Below are positions 8,158 through 16,167 of a DNA stretch of 46,838 bases, piece after piece. Each line of letters begins with the position of its first letter. Within the stretch, counting starts at the first letter, position 1. A program made the translations under genes and the position numbers. Source of the DNA: an uncultured Pelagibacteraceae bacterium (lineage in GTDB: Bacteria > Pseudomonadota > Alphaproteobacteria > Pelagibacterales > Pelagibacteraceae); assembly GCA_902529785.1 (NCBI GenBank), contig CABZXV010000007.1, forward strand, positions 1-46,838, in the 5' to 3' direction. The notes beneath the pieces are model-generated. The model worked only from the letters and a program-made list of their open reading frames with translations. It was not told the origin of the DNA and made no database searches.

Positions 8158-9122
8158 TGGCTGTATATACAAGGATAAATCAGAACGATTTAAGCTTGAT
8201 CGAGAAAAACTTTAATGTTGGTAAAATTGCATCTTTTTCAGGCATAAAAAAAGGAATTGAAAATACTAATTACTTATTAAAAACAAATAAAAAAAAAATA
8301 ATACTTACTATATTTGAAAAAAGAGTTCAAAAAAGAGATTTACCTTTTTTTATGAGCTTGATGTTTGGTTTATCTAAGAATAAAATTAAGTGTCCTGAGC
8401 CAATAAAAAATAAAAAAGGTAAATATTTATTCAGAATTAAAAATAAAACCGCATGTCTAGTAAGTTTTTTAGAGGGAAAAGACAAAAATCAACTTACAAA
8501 TAAAGATTGTTTTCAAGTTGGGAAAAATGCAGCTCTGTTACATTTGGCTGCAAAAAAATTAAAGTTATATAGAAAAAATTCATTATCAATTAGTTCATGG
8601 GGACCTTTATTGAATAGAATAGATAAAAGAATTAATAAACTTTCAAGTAATTTAATAGATACTATGCGAACAGACTTGGTCGATATCAAGAAAAAATGGC
8701 CAAAAAGTATGCCCAATGGAATAATACACAGCGATCTGTTTATTGATAATATTTTTTTTTATAAAAAAAAATATTATGGGTTCATTGATTTTTATTTTTC
8801 TGCAAATGATTTTTTAGCTTATGAATTAGCCACATGTGTGAATGCATTATGTTTTAAAAAAAGAAATAAAATTTTTATTTTAGACAAAAGTAAATCTTCT
8901 CAATTGTTAAAAGGTTACCAATCTGTCCGAAAATTGAATTACAAAGAAAAGAGCAATTTCAATACTTTATGCAGAGGTTCGGCTTTGAGATATTTACTTA
9001 CAAGATCATATGACTATTTAAATACTCCAAAAAAAGCATTAATTAAAATTAAAGACCCAAAAGAATATTTACATAAATTAAATTTTCACAGAAAATTAAA
9101 TTCATTTAAGGATTACATCTAA
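8157..9122 (+). CDS. thrB: Homoserine kinase (APH-fold, ThrB1 type)
   Basis: 321-aa kinase of the choline/aminoglycoside phosphotransferase fold, the alphaproteobacterial type of homoserine kinase. It phosphorylates homoserine for threonine synthesis. An ENTNYLL segment lies near the N-terminus. The catalytic loop is GIIHSDLFIDNIFF (about 188-201) and the metal-binding Asp is in GFIDFY (about 208-213). Its start overlaps the ispH stop and its stop overlaps the rnhA start. Threonine synthase (thrC), the next step, is encoded nearby on the other strand at 10603-11973. The C-terminal third is Lys-rich and less conserved. Confidence 0.93.
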   Translation: MAVYTRINQNDLSLIEKNFNVGKIASFSGIKKGIENTNYLLKTNKKKIILTIFEKRVQKRDLPFFMSLMFGLSKNKIKCPEPIKNKKGKYLFRIKNKTACLVSFLEGKDKNQLTNKDCFQVGKNAALLHLAAKKLKLYRKNSLSISSWGPLLNRIDKRINKLSSNLIDTMRTDLVDIKKKWPKSMPNGIIHSDLFIDNIFFYKKKYYGFIDFYFSANDFLAYELATCVNALCFKKRNKIFILDKSKSSQLLKGYQSVRKLNYKEKSNFNTLCRGSALRYLLTRSYDYLNTPKKALIKIKDPKEYLHKLNFHRKLNSFKDYI

Positions 9123-9544
9123 TGATAAAAATCTATACTGATGGATCGTGTTTGGGTAATCCAGGAAATGGTGGGTGGGCTGCTATTATTATAGACGATA
9201 AAAAAAAAATTCAGATAAAGGGTAGCAGAAAAGATACCACAAATAACCAAATGGAACTACTTGCTCCAATAAAAGCTCTTAAAAAAATTCCTAAAGGAAG
9301 CAATGTTCAGATTTTCACAGACTCTAAATATGTGAAATCAGGAATAACTGAATGGATACATAATTGGAAAAAAAATGGGTGGAAAACTGCAAACAAACAA
9401 CCGGTTAAAAATAAAGAGCTATGGATTGATTTGGATGAGCTTTCTAAGAATTTTCAAATTGAGTGGACTTGGGTTAAAGGGCACTCAATAGATCAGTTAA
9501 ATAATGAGGTAGATGCTATGGCAAGAGATATAGCAAATACTTAA
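9122..9544 (+). CDS. rnhA: Ribonuclease HI
   Basis: 140-aa RNase HI that cleaves RNA in RNA:DNA hybrids. All four acidic catalytic residues have recognisable contexts: IYTDGSCLGNPG (Asp 7), NNQMELLA (Glu), IFTDSKYV (Asp) and the final Asp in NNEVDAMA. The basic-protrusion region WIHNWKKNGWKTANKQPVKN and the WVKGHS motif are also present. It starts at a TAATG overlap with thrB and ends an operon. A 23-bp gap with no clear hairpin separates it from the convergent DUF2939 gene. Confidence 0.97.
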   Translation: MIKIYTDGSCLGNPGNGGWAAIIIDDKKKIQIKGSRKDTTNNQMELLAPIKALKKIPKGSNVQIFTDSKYVKSGITEWIHNWKKNGWKTANKQPVKNKELWIDLDELSKNFQIEWTWVKGHSIDQLNNEVDAMARDIANT

Positions 9545-9567
9545 TTATTTTAAATACTCATTTCTAT

Positions 9568-10104
9568 TTAGTTAACATTCATGTCGTCAAATAAGTCTTC
9601 AGGAAAAGATATCTCTACAACTTTCCACTTTGTTCCTATGCGCCTAAAATGGACTGGATATGTTTCTCCCTCATTCTCTAAATTTACATGAAAAGAATTT
9701 AAACTATCAAATTTCATAATTGAAATACTCCCAATTAATGTTTGAAAATTTGGCTCAGGTATTTCAGATTTTTGCTCAGATTTCTCAATTAATAAACTAA
9801 GTCCATCAGCATTAATATATGTATCTATTGCATAATCAACAAATTTACTTGCTAAACCTGTAACTAATATACTCAATTGACCCAACTCATCAGACTGGCT
9901 TTCATTAGACATTTTTTCAAGAAGATTTGCATTTAAAAAATCTTTAAAATTATTCTTTACCTCGTCCCATTCAATATATTTTTTACTTAATTGTTTATTA
10001 TTATAATAAACAGATTTGTGTACTTGGTGAAATGAATACATAGCACTGAAAATATAAATGATAATAATTAGTACTGGCAACAATGCTATAGAAATTTTTT
10101 TCAT
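9568..10104 (-). CDS. DUF2939-like membrane-anchored protein
   Basis: 178-aa protein from the ATG at 10104; the track's TTG at 10113 lies three codons upstream and is less likely. One N-terminal hydrophobic helix (about 5-22) is followed by an extracytoplasmic domain. A YIEWDEVKNNFKDFLNANLL stretch follows the anchor, and the C-terminal half folds around HFRRIGTKWKVVEISFPED. The layout resembles DUF2939 proteins, whose role is unknown. It lies downstream of the peroxiredoxin on the same strand, separated by 16 bp, and is convergent with rnhA. The family label is from memory of its pattern and is moderate confidence. Confidence 0.7.
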   Translation of the reverse strand: MKKISIALLPVLIIIIYIFSAMYSFHQVHKSVYYNNKQLSKKYIEWDEVKNNFKDFLNANLLEKMSNESQSDELGQLSILVTGLASKFVDYAIDTYINADGLSLLIEKSEQKSEIPEPNFQTLIGSISIMKFDSLNSFHVNLENEGETYPVHFRRIGTKWKVVEISFPEDLFDDMNVN

Positions 10105-10120
10105 AACATTCAAATACTAA

Positions 10121-10606
10121 TTAAATAATACTTAAAATTCCCTCTGCTGAAGATATTCCACAATTTTTAGTTTCTTCTTCCTCTTGAATATTTTGCACCT
10201 TAAGATTTTCTATAACCATTGCATAACGGCTTGATCTCATGCCCATACCTTTTGAGTTTCTATCAACTTCAGCGCCTATTAGCTTAGTAAATGACAAATA
10301 AGGATCAGCTAACATAGTTATATTTTCTCCTATATTATTCGCCTCACCCCAAGCATTCATTACATAAGGGTCATTAACAGCTAAGCAAAATATTTTATCA
10401 ATACCTTTATCTAAGATTTGTGGAGCATTTTTAACATAACCTGGTAAATGAAATTTAGAGCATGTAGCTGTAAATGCACCAGGTAAACCAAATAATACTA
10501 TTTTTTTTGATCCTAATACCTCAGATATATTTTGCTCCTTGGGCTCACCATCAACTAAATGGAAGATTTTTATATCTGGTATTTGATCATTAACTTTTAG
10601 CTTCAT
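10121..10606 (-). CDS. Peroxiredoxin (Prx5-like)
   Basis: 161-aa thiol peroxidase of the Prx5 subfamily, expected to reduce hydroperoxides in the cytoplasm. The active-site block is LPGAFTATCSKFHLPGY, with the peroxidatic Cys at 49 and Thr three residues earlier. The conserved Arg lies in the RSSRYAM region. A second Cys at about 149 (NCGISSAE) sits where the resolving Cys of atypical 2-Cys Prx5 enzymes lies, so an intramolecular disulfide is plausible. The ATG overlaps the thrC stop (ATGA), so it is co-translated with threonine synthase. That reflects operon packing rather than an obvious pathway link. Confidence 0.93.
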   Translation of the reverse strand: MKLKVNDQIPDIKIFHLVDGEPKEQNISEVLGSKKIVLFGLPGAFTATCSKFHLPGYVKNAPQILDKGIDKIFCLAVNDPYVMNAWGEANNIGENITMLADPYLSFTKLIGAEVDRNSKGMGMRSSRYAMVIENLKVQNIQEEEETKNCGISSAEGILSII

Positions 10607-11973
10607 AATTTACTTTTAACGAAATTTTTTACTGCCTCTGTATCATTTTTTAGTAATTGAAAATTTTCCTCTTTACTATGAACATATTGTAGCTCTTTAG
10701 GTAGTTCTTCACGTTTATTTATAGCCTTATCTGTAGCAGCTGGAAATTTACATGGATGTGCAGTAGATAAAACTACACAATCATTAAAATTTAGCTTATT
10801 TGCAGCTCCTACTCCAACTGCAGTATGAGGATCTAATATGACACTACTTTTGTCAAAATGTTGTTTTATAATTTCTAAAGTTTCATTTTCATCACAACTT
10901 TCTGAAATAAAATCTTTTTGGATAATGTCTAAGTTTGATTTTTCTATTTTATATTCATTATTCTTAACTTTTTTCATTATATCTGATGTAATGCCAGAAT
11001 TAGAATTATTTACATAATAAATTAATCTTTCAAAATTACTTGCTAATTGAATATCCATACTTGGGGAAAGTGTTTCTTTAACTTTTTTTGAAATATAATC
11101 ACCTTTAGAAATTGCTCGATGCAAAATATCATTCTCATTAGTTGCAACAATAAGTTTATCTATGGGTAATCCCATTTGTTTTGCAAGATAACCTGCAAAA
11201 ACATCTCCAAAGTTTCCTGTTGGTACTGAAAAAGAAATTGGTTTGTCACTATCAAGTTTAAAATAAGTATAAAAATAATAAACAGCTTGAGCTATAATTC
11301 TTGCCCAATTAATAGAATTAACCCCTGACATATTTATTGATTTAGAAAAATCTAAATCTGAAAACATTTGTTTAACAATATTTTGACAGTCATCAAAATT
11401 TCCATCAATTGCGATATTGAAAACATTTTCGTCCTCAACTGTTGTCATTAACTTTCTTTGAACTGGTGATATTCTATTATTAGGATGTAATACGAAAATA
11501 TTTAAATTTGATTTACCTCTAATTGCATCAATAGCAGCTGCCCCTGTATCCCCAGAGGTAGCAACAACAATATTAATTTTTTTATCATTTTTAGTTAAGT
11601 AATATTCATACAAATTACCAATAAATTGCATAGCAACATCTTTAAAAGCTAGTGTTGGTCCATGAAAAAGTTCTAACAATTTTAGATCACCAAGATTTAA
11701 GATTTTAACAACCTCTTTTTCTCTAAAAGTTGAATAAGATTTTTTAATTAATTCTGAAAGATCATTCTTAGATATAAAATTGGATGAAAATAAATTTATT
11801 ACCTCAATAGATAAATCATTATAATTTAGATTTTTAAGCTTTGATAATTCATCTAAACTGAATTTTTTTAAAGATTTAGGCACATAAAGTCCTCCATCAT
11901 CGGCAAGGCCTTTGATGAAAACCTCTTCAAAACTATATTCCTTAGAATTATCTCTTGTGCTTACGTATTTCAT
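10603..11973 (-). CDS. thrC: Threonine synthase
   Basis: PLP enzyme (456 aa) that converts O-phosphohomoserine to threonine. It is the long form found in many Proteobacteria. The N-terminal STRDNSKEYSFEEV and DDGGLYVP motifs are typical. The PLP lysine is K111 in HGPTLAFKDVAMQF, and the phosphate-binding loop is VATSGDTGAAAI. Homoserine kinase lies 1.5 kb away on the opposite strand. An AT-only hairpin lies between ctaB and this gene at 11996-12023. No strong Shine-Dalgarno is visible before the ATG. Confidence 0.96.
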   Translation of the reverse strand: MKYVSTRDNSKEYSFEEVFIKGLADDGGLYVPKSLKKFSLDELSKLKNLNYNDLSIEVINLFSSNFISKNDLSELIKKSYSTFREKEVVKILNLGDLKLLELFHGPTLAFKDVAMQFIGNLYEYYLTKNDKKINIVVATSGDTGAAAIDAIRGKSNLNIFVLHPNNRISPVQRKLMTTVEDENVFNIAIDGNFDDCQNIVKQMFSDLDFSKSINMSGVNSINWARIIAQAVYYFYTYFKLDSDKPISFSVPTGNFGDVFAGYLAKQMGLPIDKLIVATNENDILHRAISKGDYISKKVKETLSPSMDIQLASNFERLIYYVNNSNSGITSDIMKKVKNNEYKIEKSNLDIIQKDFISESCDENETLEIIKQHFDKSSVILDPHTAVGVGAANKLNFNDCVVLSTAHPCKFPAATDKAINKREELPKELQYVHSKEENFQLLKNDTEAVKNFVKSKL

Positions 11974-11995
11974 GAATTTTTTTTACCATTTTCCT

Positions 11996-12023
11996 ATAAA
12001 ATAAATAGGATTATTTATTTTAT
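11996..12023. other. Perfect 11-bp AT-only inverted repeat at ctaB end / thrC leader
   Basis: ATAAAATAAAT, a 6-nt loop (AGGATT), then ATTTATTTTAT: a perfect inverted repeat. On the minus strand it covers the last codons and stop of ctaB and ends about 22 nt before the thrC start. It is not followed by a U-run in the minus direction, so it is not a classic intrinsic terminator. It may be an RNA-processing or stability hairpin separating cox from thrC expression, or chance in AT-rich DNA. Confidence 0.45.
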
Positions 12024-12929
12024 GATCTGGTCTACCAAAAATAAGACAAAAAGCAAAAATAGGTAAAAAATAGAGTAAGAAAATACCTTTTTAGCCTTCT
12101 TTATTTCAAATTTGTTTTTTTTGAATTTAAGAAGATCGTAACAAACATAGTTGTAATAAAATGTCAGTAGTAGAGATACGATTAAAAATGTTTCACCTAC
12201 AAACCCAATATAATAAGGCAAAATTACTATTGGTAACATTATTAATGAGTAAACAAATATATTCTTCTTTGTCTCCTCAATTCCATTAGTAATCGGCAAC
12301 ATCGGGATTTTAGCTTTTTGATAGTCGTCTGCTTTATAAAGGCTAAGAGCCCAAAAATGAGATGGGGTCCAAAAAAATATTATTAAGAAAAATGTTATTG
12401 GTTCAAATGTTAGCGAGTTAGTAGCTATTGTCCAACCAATAACTGGGGGCAACGCTCCAGATGCTCCTCCAATAACAATATTTTGTGGTGTTTTTCTTTT
12501 TAACCAAATTGTATAAACGAATACGTAAAATGCTATTGTTATAGATAATAGTATAGCTGATGTTAAATTTGAAAAATAATAAAGGCCGACTACAGAAATA
12601 ACTGATAGCAATGAACCAAATATAAGAGCATGCTCCCTGTTTACTTTTCCAGTAGGAATTGGTCTAAGACACGTTCTTGTCATTAATTTATCAAGATCAG
12701 CCTCATACCACATATTTAGAGCACCCGCAGCACCTGCGCCTATTGTGACAAAAAAAATTGCAATTATTGAATTTAGAAATGAAACTGAAACAGGAGCTGT
12801 TAACAACCCAACTGCACAAGTAAAAATAACCAAAGACATTACTCTTGGCTTCATCAATAATAAAAGATATTTAAAATAAGATAAAAAACTTATTGAAACT
12901 GATTTTTTTTTAATTGTATTTGTGGTCAC
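12015..12929 (-). CDS. ctaB: Protoheme IX farnesyltransferase (heme O synthase)
   Basis: UbiA-superfamily membrane enzyme (304 aa) that attaches farnesyl to heme b, giving heme O, the precursor of heme A for the oxidase encoded next to it. The first prenyl-binding motif is NMWYEADLDKLMTRTCLRPIPTG, and the family run FWTPSHFWALSLYKADDY is present. Several hydrophobic helices cover the rest. The start is a GTG (MTTNTIKKK) 2 bp after the stop of the small ORF upstream. It is the distal gene of the cox cluster rather than lying between ctaD and ctaE as in many alphaproteobacteria. Confidence 0.95.
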   Translation of the reverse strand: MTTNTIKKKSVSISFLSYFKYLLLLMKPRVMSLVIFTCAVGLLTAPVSVSFLNSIIAIFFVTIGAGAAGALNMWYEADLDKLMTRTCLRPIPTGKVNREHALIFGSLLSVISVVGLYYFSNLTSAILLSITIAFYVFVYTIWLKRKTPQNIVIGGASGALPPVIGWTIATNSLTFEPITFFLIIFFWTPSHFWALSLYKADDYQKAKIPMLPITNGIEETKKNIFVYSLIMLPIVILPYYIGFVGETFLIVSLLLTFYYNYVCYDLLKFKKNKFEIKKAKKVFSYSIFYLFLLFVLFLVDQIIK

Positions 12930-12931
12930 TA

Positions 12932-13195
12932 CTACTCAACATTCAGTGAAACAAATATTACAAGTAATATAACACCCGCTATTAAGATATGATTTCCAAG
13001 ATCAAATATTCCTACTTTGCTATTTTTCTTATCAATTAGTCTTCTACGTAAAGGAATTTGATCATAAGGATTTATTGAGACTTTATCTCCCTGTTCTTTC
13101 TGATTTTCTAATTTAACTGAATAGCCAAACCAAACAATATAAATAAAGAAAACAAATAAAATTAAGAAGAAAGCTAAATATCCATATGCGTCCAT
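12932..13195 (-). CDS. Small two-helix membrane protein in the cox cluster
   Basis: 87-aa product from the ATG at 13195 (MDAYGYLAFF), which starts 1 bp after the subunit IV stop; the track's earlier TTG start lies inside the subunit IV gene. There is one hydrophobic helix at about 3-23, a basic central loop (LRRRLIDKKNSK) and a second helix at about 66-84. I do not recognise the family. Its position between oxidase subunit IV and ctaB suggests an oxidase assembly, stability or heme-delivery role, by context only. A CcmD/CcoQ-like small subunit is another possibility. Confidence 0.8.
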   Translation of the reverse strand: MDAYGYLAFFLILFVFFIYIVWFGYSVKLENQKEQGDKVSINPYDQIPLRRRLIDKKNSKVGIFDLGNHILIAGVILLVIFVSLNVE

Positions 13196-13196
13196 T

Positions 13197-13556
13197 TTAA
13201 GCTCCACCTCCAACGACAAAATAAAATAATCTTGAAAATAATGTATACTGAAATTCAGCTGCCATTAAAAATATGAAGCAAGCTATGGCGGTCATTGGCC
13301 ATAAAAGAACATTTACCAATGCATATCTTTCCCAAAACAGGTGCATGAAAAATGCCATTATCAGTCCGGCTTTTAGGAACATGAAAAATAATATTAATGA
13401 CCATCTTAACATTCCTTGGAATTGATACCAGTCGACCATGTAAGAAAAAAAACTGAGTACGAATAACAAAGTCCAAATCCAAAGATAAATTCCAATTTTA
13501 TGTGTGGAAGCTTCCTCTTTTTTGTCTGTTTTTTCAATATTGTTTGTTTTTTCCAT
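13197..13556 (-). CDS. Cytochrome c oxidase subunit IV (prokaryotic type)
   Basis: 119-aa protein with a charged N-terminus (about 1-18) and three transmembrane helices at roughly 20-40, 50-73 and 78-100. This matches the bacterial subunit IV/CyoD-CtaF family, which stabilises the oxidase core. LKAGLIMAFFMHLFWER is the recognisable family-like segment (helix 2 with the K...FMHL pattern). It lies 8 bp downstream of ctaE and directly before the small two-helix ORF. Bacterial subunit IV is not catalytic. The family-level call is good; the exact gene symbol varies among organisms. Confidence 0.88.
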   Translation of the reverse strand: MEKTNNIEKTDKKEEASTHKIGIYLWIWTLLFVLSFFSYMVDWYQFQGMLRWSLILFFMFLKAGLIMAFFMHLFWERYALVNVLLWPMTAIACFIFLMAAEFQYTLFSRLFYFVVGGGA

Positions 13557-13564
13557 AATTTATT

Positions 13565-14275
13565 TTACCACAAGTAAAAGAATGCAAAAATAAAAACCCA
13601 TACAAGATCTACAAAGTGCCAATAAAGACCTAAAATCTCAATTTCTACATAATCGCCCTTTAATTTTGTGAACCATCCTTTTTTGCCTTTTTCATAGTGG
13701 CCAGCAAACACTTTATAAGTATATATAAATAAAAAGATTACTCCGATAGATACGTGGAATCCATGAAAACCAGTTATCATAAAGAAAAATGATCCAAATT
13801 GAGCAGCTCCAAATGGATTTTCCCAAGGTCTCACACCTTCATGAATTAATTTTGACCACTCATAAGCCTGCATTCCAACAAAAGTTAAACCGCCGAGCGC
13901 AGTCGCCAATAATAGCCATCCACACATTTTTCTGTTTTTTTCGTATCCATATTTAACAGCGATAGCCATTGTTCCACTGCTGGTGATCAAGACAAAGGTC
14001 ATAAGAGCAATCAGTAATAGCGGAACAGGTACACCAAATGCCTCTAGCGCAAATACTTCACTAGGATTTGGCCACTCTACAGGAGTTGAACCTCTTCCTT
14101 TCATGTATGAAATTAAAAAACAACTAAAAACAAATGTATCACTTAACAGAAAGATCCACATCATGGCTTTACCCCAATGTACACCTTTGAACATTGTTTG
14201 GTCTGACGCTGTGTCAGACGCCATTCCCTTAAACCCTGGTTTAAGTTCGAAGCCGTCTATTTTTGGTTCAGACAT
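13565..14275 (-). CDS. ctaE: Cytochrome c oxidase subunit III
   Basis: 236-aa polytopic subunit III, which supports proton uptake and stability of subunit I. Family segments visible are WGKAMMWIFLLSDTFVF, FFMITGFHGFHVSIGVIF and the final LGLYWHFVDLVWVFIFAFFYLW, all characteristic. About seven helices follow a soluble N-terminus of some 30 residues. It follows ctaD by 9 bp, without ctaB or ctaG in between. A second, more divergent subunit-III-like gene is present at 17291-17968, so two paralogs may be expressed. Confidence 0.96.
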   Translation of the reverse strand: MSEPKIDGFELKPGFKGMASDTASDQTMFKGVHWGKAMMWIFLLSDTFVFSCFLISYMKGRGSTPVEWPNPSEVFALEAFGVPVPLLLIALMTFVLITSSGTMAIAVKYGYEKNRKMCGWLLLATALGGLTFVGMQAYEWSKLIHEGVRPWENPFGAAQFGSFFFMITGFHGFHVSIGVIFLFIYTYKVFAGHYEKGKKGWFTKLKGDYVEIEILGLYWHFVDLVWVFIFAFFYLW

Positions 14276-14284
14276 TTATTTCTC

Positions 14285-16123
14285 TTATGTTTTTTCTACT
14301 TCTGTATGTATTACTTCACTCGGAGCAGTAGTTTGTGGAATATAATCTTCCTTAGCTCCAGGAACACTAAAGTCGTATGGCCATCTATGCACAACCGGAA
14401 GTCTGTCACCGAAATTACCATGTTCTGGTGGAACAGTAGAAGTGTACCATTCTAGTGAATTAGCTTTCCAAGGATTTTGCTCAGCCTTTTTACCTGTTTT
14501 TAATGTTTTAATTATATTGAAGATTAAAATAAATTGTGCAGCGCCAACTATGAATGCTGCAATACTAATAAATTCATTCATTCCTACTGCTGATGTCATA
14601 TATGGACTATCATACATTTCAAAATATCTTCTTGGAACTCCAATAAATCCTAAATAGTGCATTGGGAAGTAAATGGAGTAAGCACCTAAGAATGTAATCC
14701 AGAAATGCCATTTTCCAAGACCTTCGTCTAACATTTTTCCAGCAACTAATGGGAACCAGTGATAAACTGCACCCATAATTACCATTAACGGTGCAATACC
14801 CATTACCATGTGGAAGTGCGCTATCACGAAATAAGTATCTGATAATGGAACATCAACTGATACGTTTCCTAAAAAAATTCCAGTAATTCCACCATTAACA
14901 AAAGTTACTATAAAACCTAAACACCACAACATAACTACGTTTATTCTTATATTTCCTCTCCATAGAGTTAGTATCCAGTTATAAACCTTCATGGCTGTTG
15001 GAACCGCAATAATTAATGTAGTTGTTGCAAAGAAGAAACCAAACCAAGGATTCATTCCGCTTACATACATATGGTGTGCCCAAACAAAGAAACTTAATGC
15101 TCCAATTCCAACAATTGCCCACACCATCATTCTATATCCAAAAATATTTTTTCTAGCATGAACAGAAATTAAATCTGAAACTATTCCAAAAGCAGGAAGC
15201 GCAACAATATAAACCTCAGGGTGTCCAAAGAACCAAAACAAGTGTTGGAAAAGAATTGGGCTTCCACCACCATATTCTAGAACTTCACCAGCCTTTAATA
15301 TTGTCGGCATGAAGAAACTAGTTTGTAAAACCTTATCTAAAGTCATCATTATAGCACTTACCAATAATGCTGGAAATGCTAACATTGCAAGCACCGTAGC
15401 TGTAAATATACCCCAGACCGTAAGAGGCATTCTCATTAATGTCATCCCTCTAGTTCTAGCTTGAAGAATTGTAATCATGTAATTTAATCCACCCATTGTA
15501 AATCCAATTACGAAAAGAGATAAAGAAATAAGCATTAATAAAATTCCCATACCTGCTCCAGGAGTACCCTCTAAAATTGTTTGGGGAGGATATAAAGTCC
15601 ATCCAGCTCCTGTTGGGCCACCTGGCACAAAGAAACTTGCCATCAAAACTGCAACGGCAACAAAGAACATCCAAAAACTTAACATGTTCACATATGGAAA
15701 AACCATATCTCTTGCTCCAACCATTAATGGTATTAAATAGTTACCAAAGCCTCCAAGGAATAATGCGGTTAAAAAATAAACTACCATTATCATTCCATGC
15801 ATGGTTACGAATTGATAATAATGTTCTGCAGTCATGAAACCAGCTAACTCAGGAAAACCTAGCTGAAGTCTCATTAACCAAGATAAAATTAATCCTACAA
15901 CTCCAGTAAATACTGCTGTTAAAAAATATTGTACACCGATTACTTTTGCATCTTGGCAAAATACCCATTTCTCAATGAAACTATGAGGATGATATAATTC
16001 TTGTTCACCAACTTCTGAAGGTCTTACATAATCTATGTCAGGATTCACTGAACCTGTTGAACCATCCATTACCTCTGATGATTGTGCTTGATAAGATTTA
16101 TTATTATCGTATTCGTCTGACAT
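14285..16123 (-). CDS. ctaD: Cytochrome c oxidase subunit I (A1-type heme-copper oxidase)
   Basis: Catalytic subunit (612 aa) that reduces O2 and pumps protons. Metal ligands can be placed: low-spin heme His in TMHGMIMV (about 109), CuB His/Tyr pair in GHPEVY (His 301, Tyr 305), the HH pair in WAHHMY (350-351), and heme a/a3 His in IAHFHMVMG (436, 438). The glutamate of GHPEVY marks the A1 subfamily. D-channel residues Asp 139 and Asn 146 and K-channel Lys 379 (VPTAMKVYNW) are kept. The N-terminus carries about 50 extra soluble residues. It is the second gene after ctaC, with an AT-rich 44-bp gap. Confidence 0.98.
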   Translation of the reverse strand: MSDEYDNNKSYQAQSSEVMDGSTGSVNPDIDYVRPSEVGEQELYHPHSFIEKWVFCQDAKVIGVQYFLTAVFTGVVGLILSWLMRLQLGFPELAGFMTAEHYYQFVTMHGMIMVVYFLTALFLGGFGNYLIPLMVGARDMVFPYVNMLSFWMFFVAVAVLMASFFVPGGPTGAGWTLYPPQTILEGTPGAGMGILLMLISLSLFVIGFTMGGLNYMITILQARTRGMTLMRMPLTVWGIFTATVLAMLAFPALLVSAIMMTLDKVLQTSFFMPTILKAGEVLEYGGGSPILFQHLFWFFGHPEVYIVALPAFGIVSDLISVHARKNIFGYRMMVWAIVGIGALSFFVWAHHMYVSGMNPWFGFFFATTTLIIAVPTAMKVYNWILTLWRGNIRINVVMLWCLGFIVTFVNGGITGIFLGNVSVDVPLSDTYFVIAHFHMVMGIAPLMVIMGAVYHWFPLVAGKMLDEGLGKWHFWITFLGAYSIYFPMHYLGFIGVPRRYFEMYDSPYMTSAVGMNEFISIAAFIVGAAQFILIFNIIKTLKTGKKAEQNPWKANSLEWYTSTVPPEHGNFGDRLPVVHRWPYDFSVPGAKEDYIPQTTAPSEVIHTEVEKT

Positions 16124-16167
16124 ATTTTTTATCCTTTATATATATATTTTTTTTAATTATTAAATTG

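Noticed and set aside
14285-16123. Antisense ORFs over ctaD and ctaE (for example 14442..14657 +, 15577..15837 + and 13983..14345 +)
   Set aside because: They are shadows in other frames of strongly conserved oxidase genes; their translations show no domain or ribosome site.
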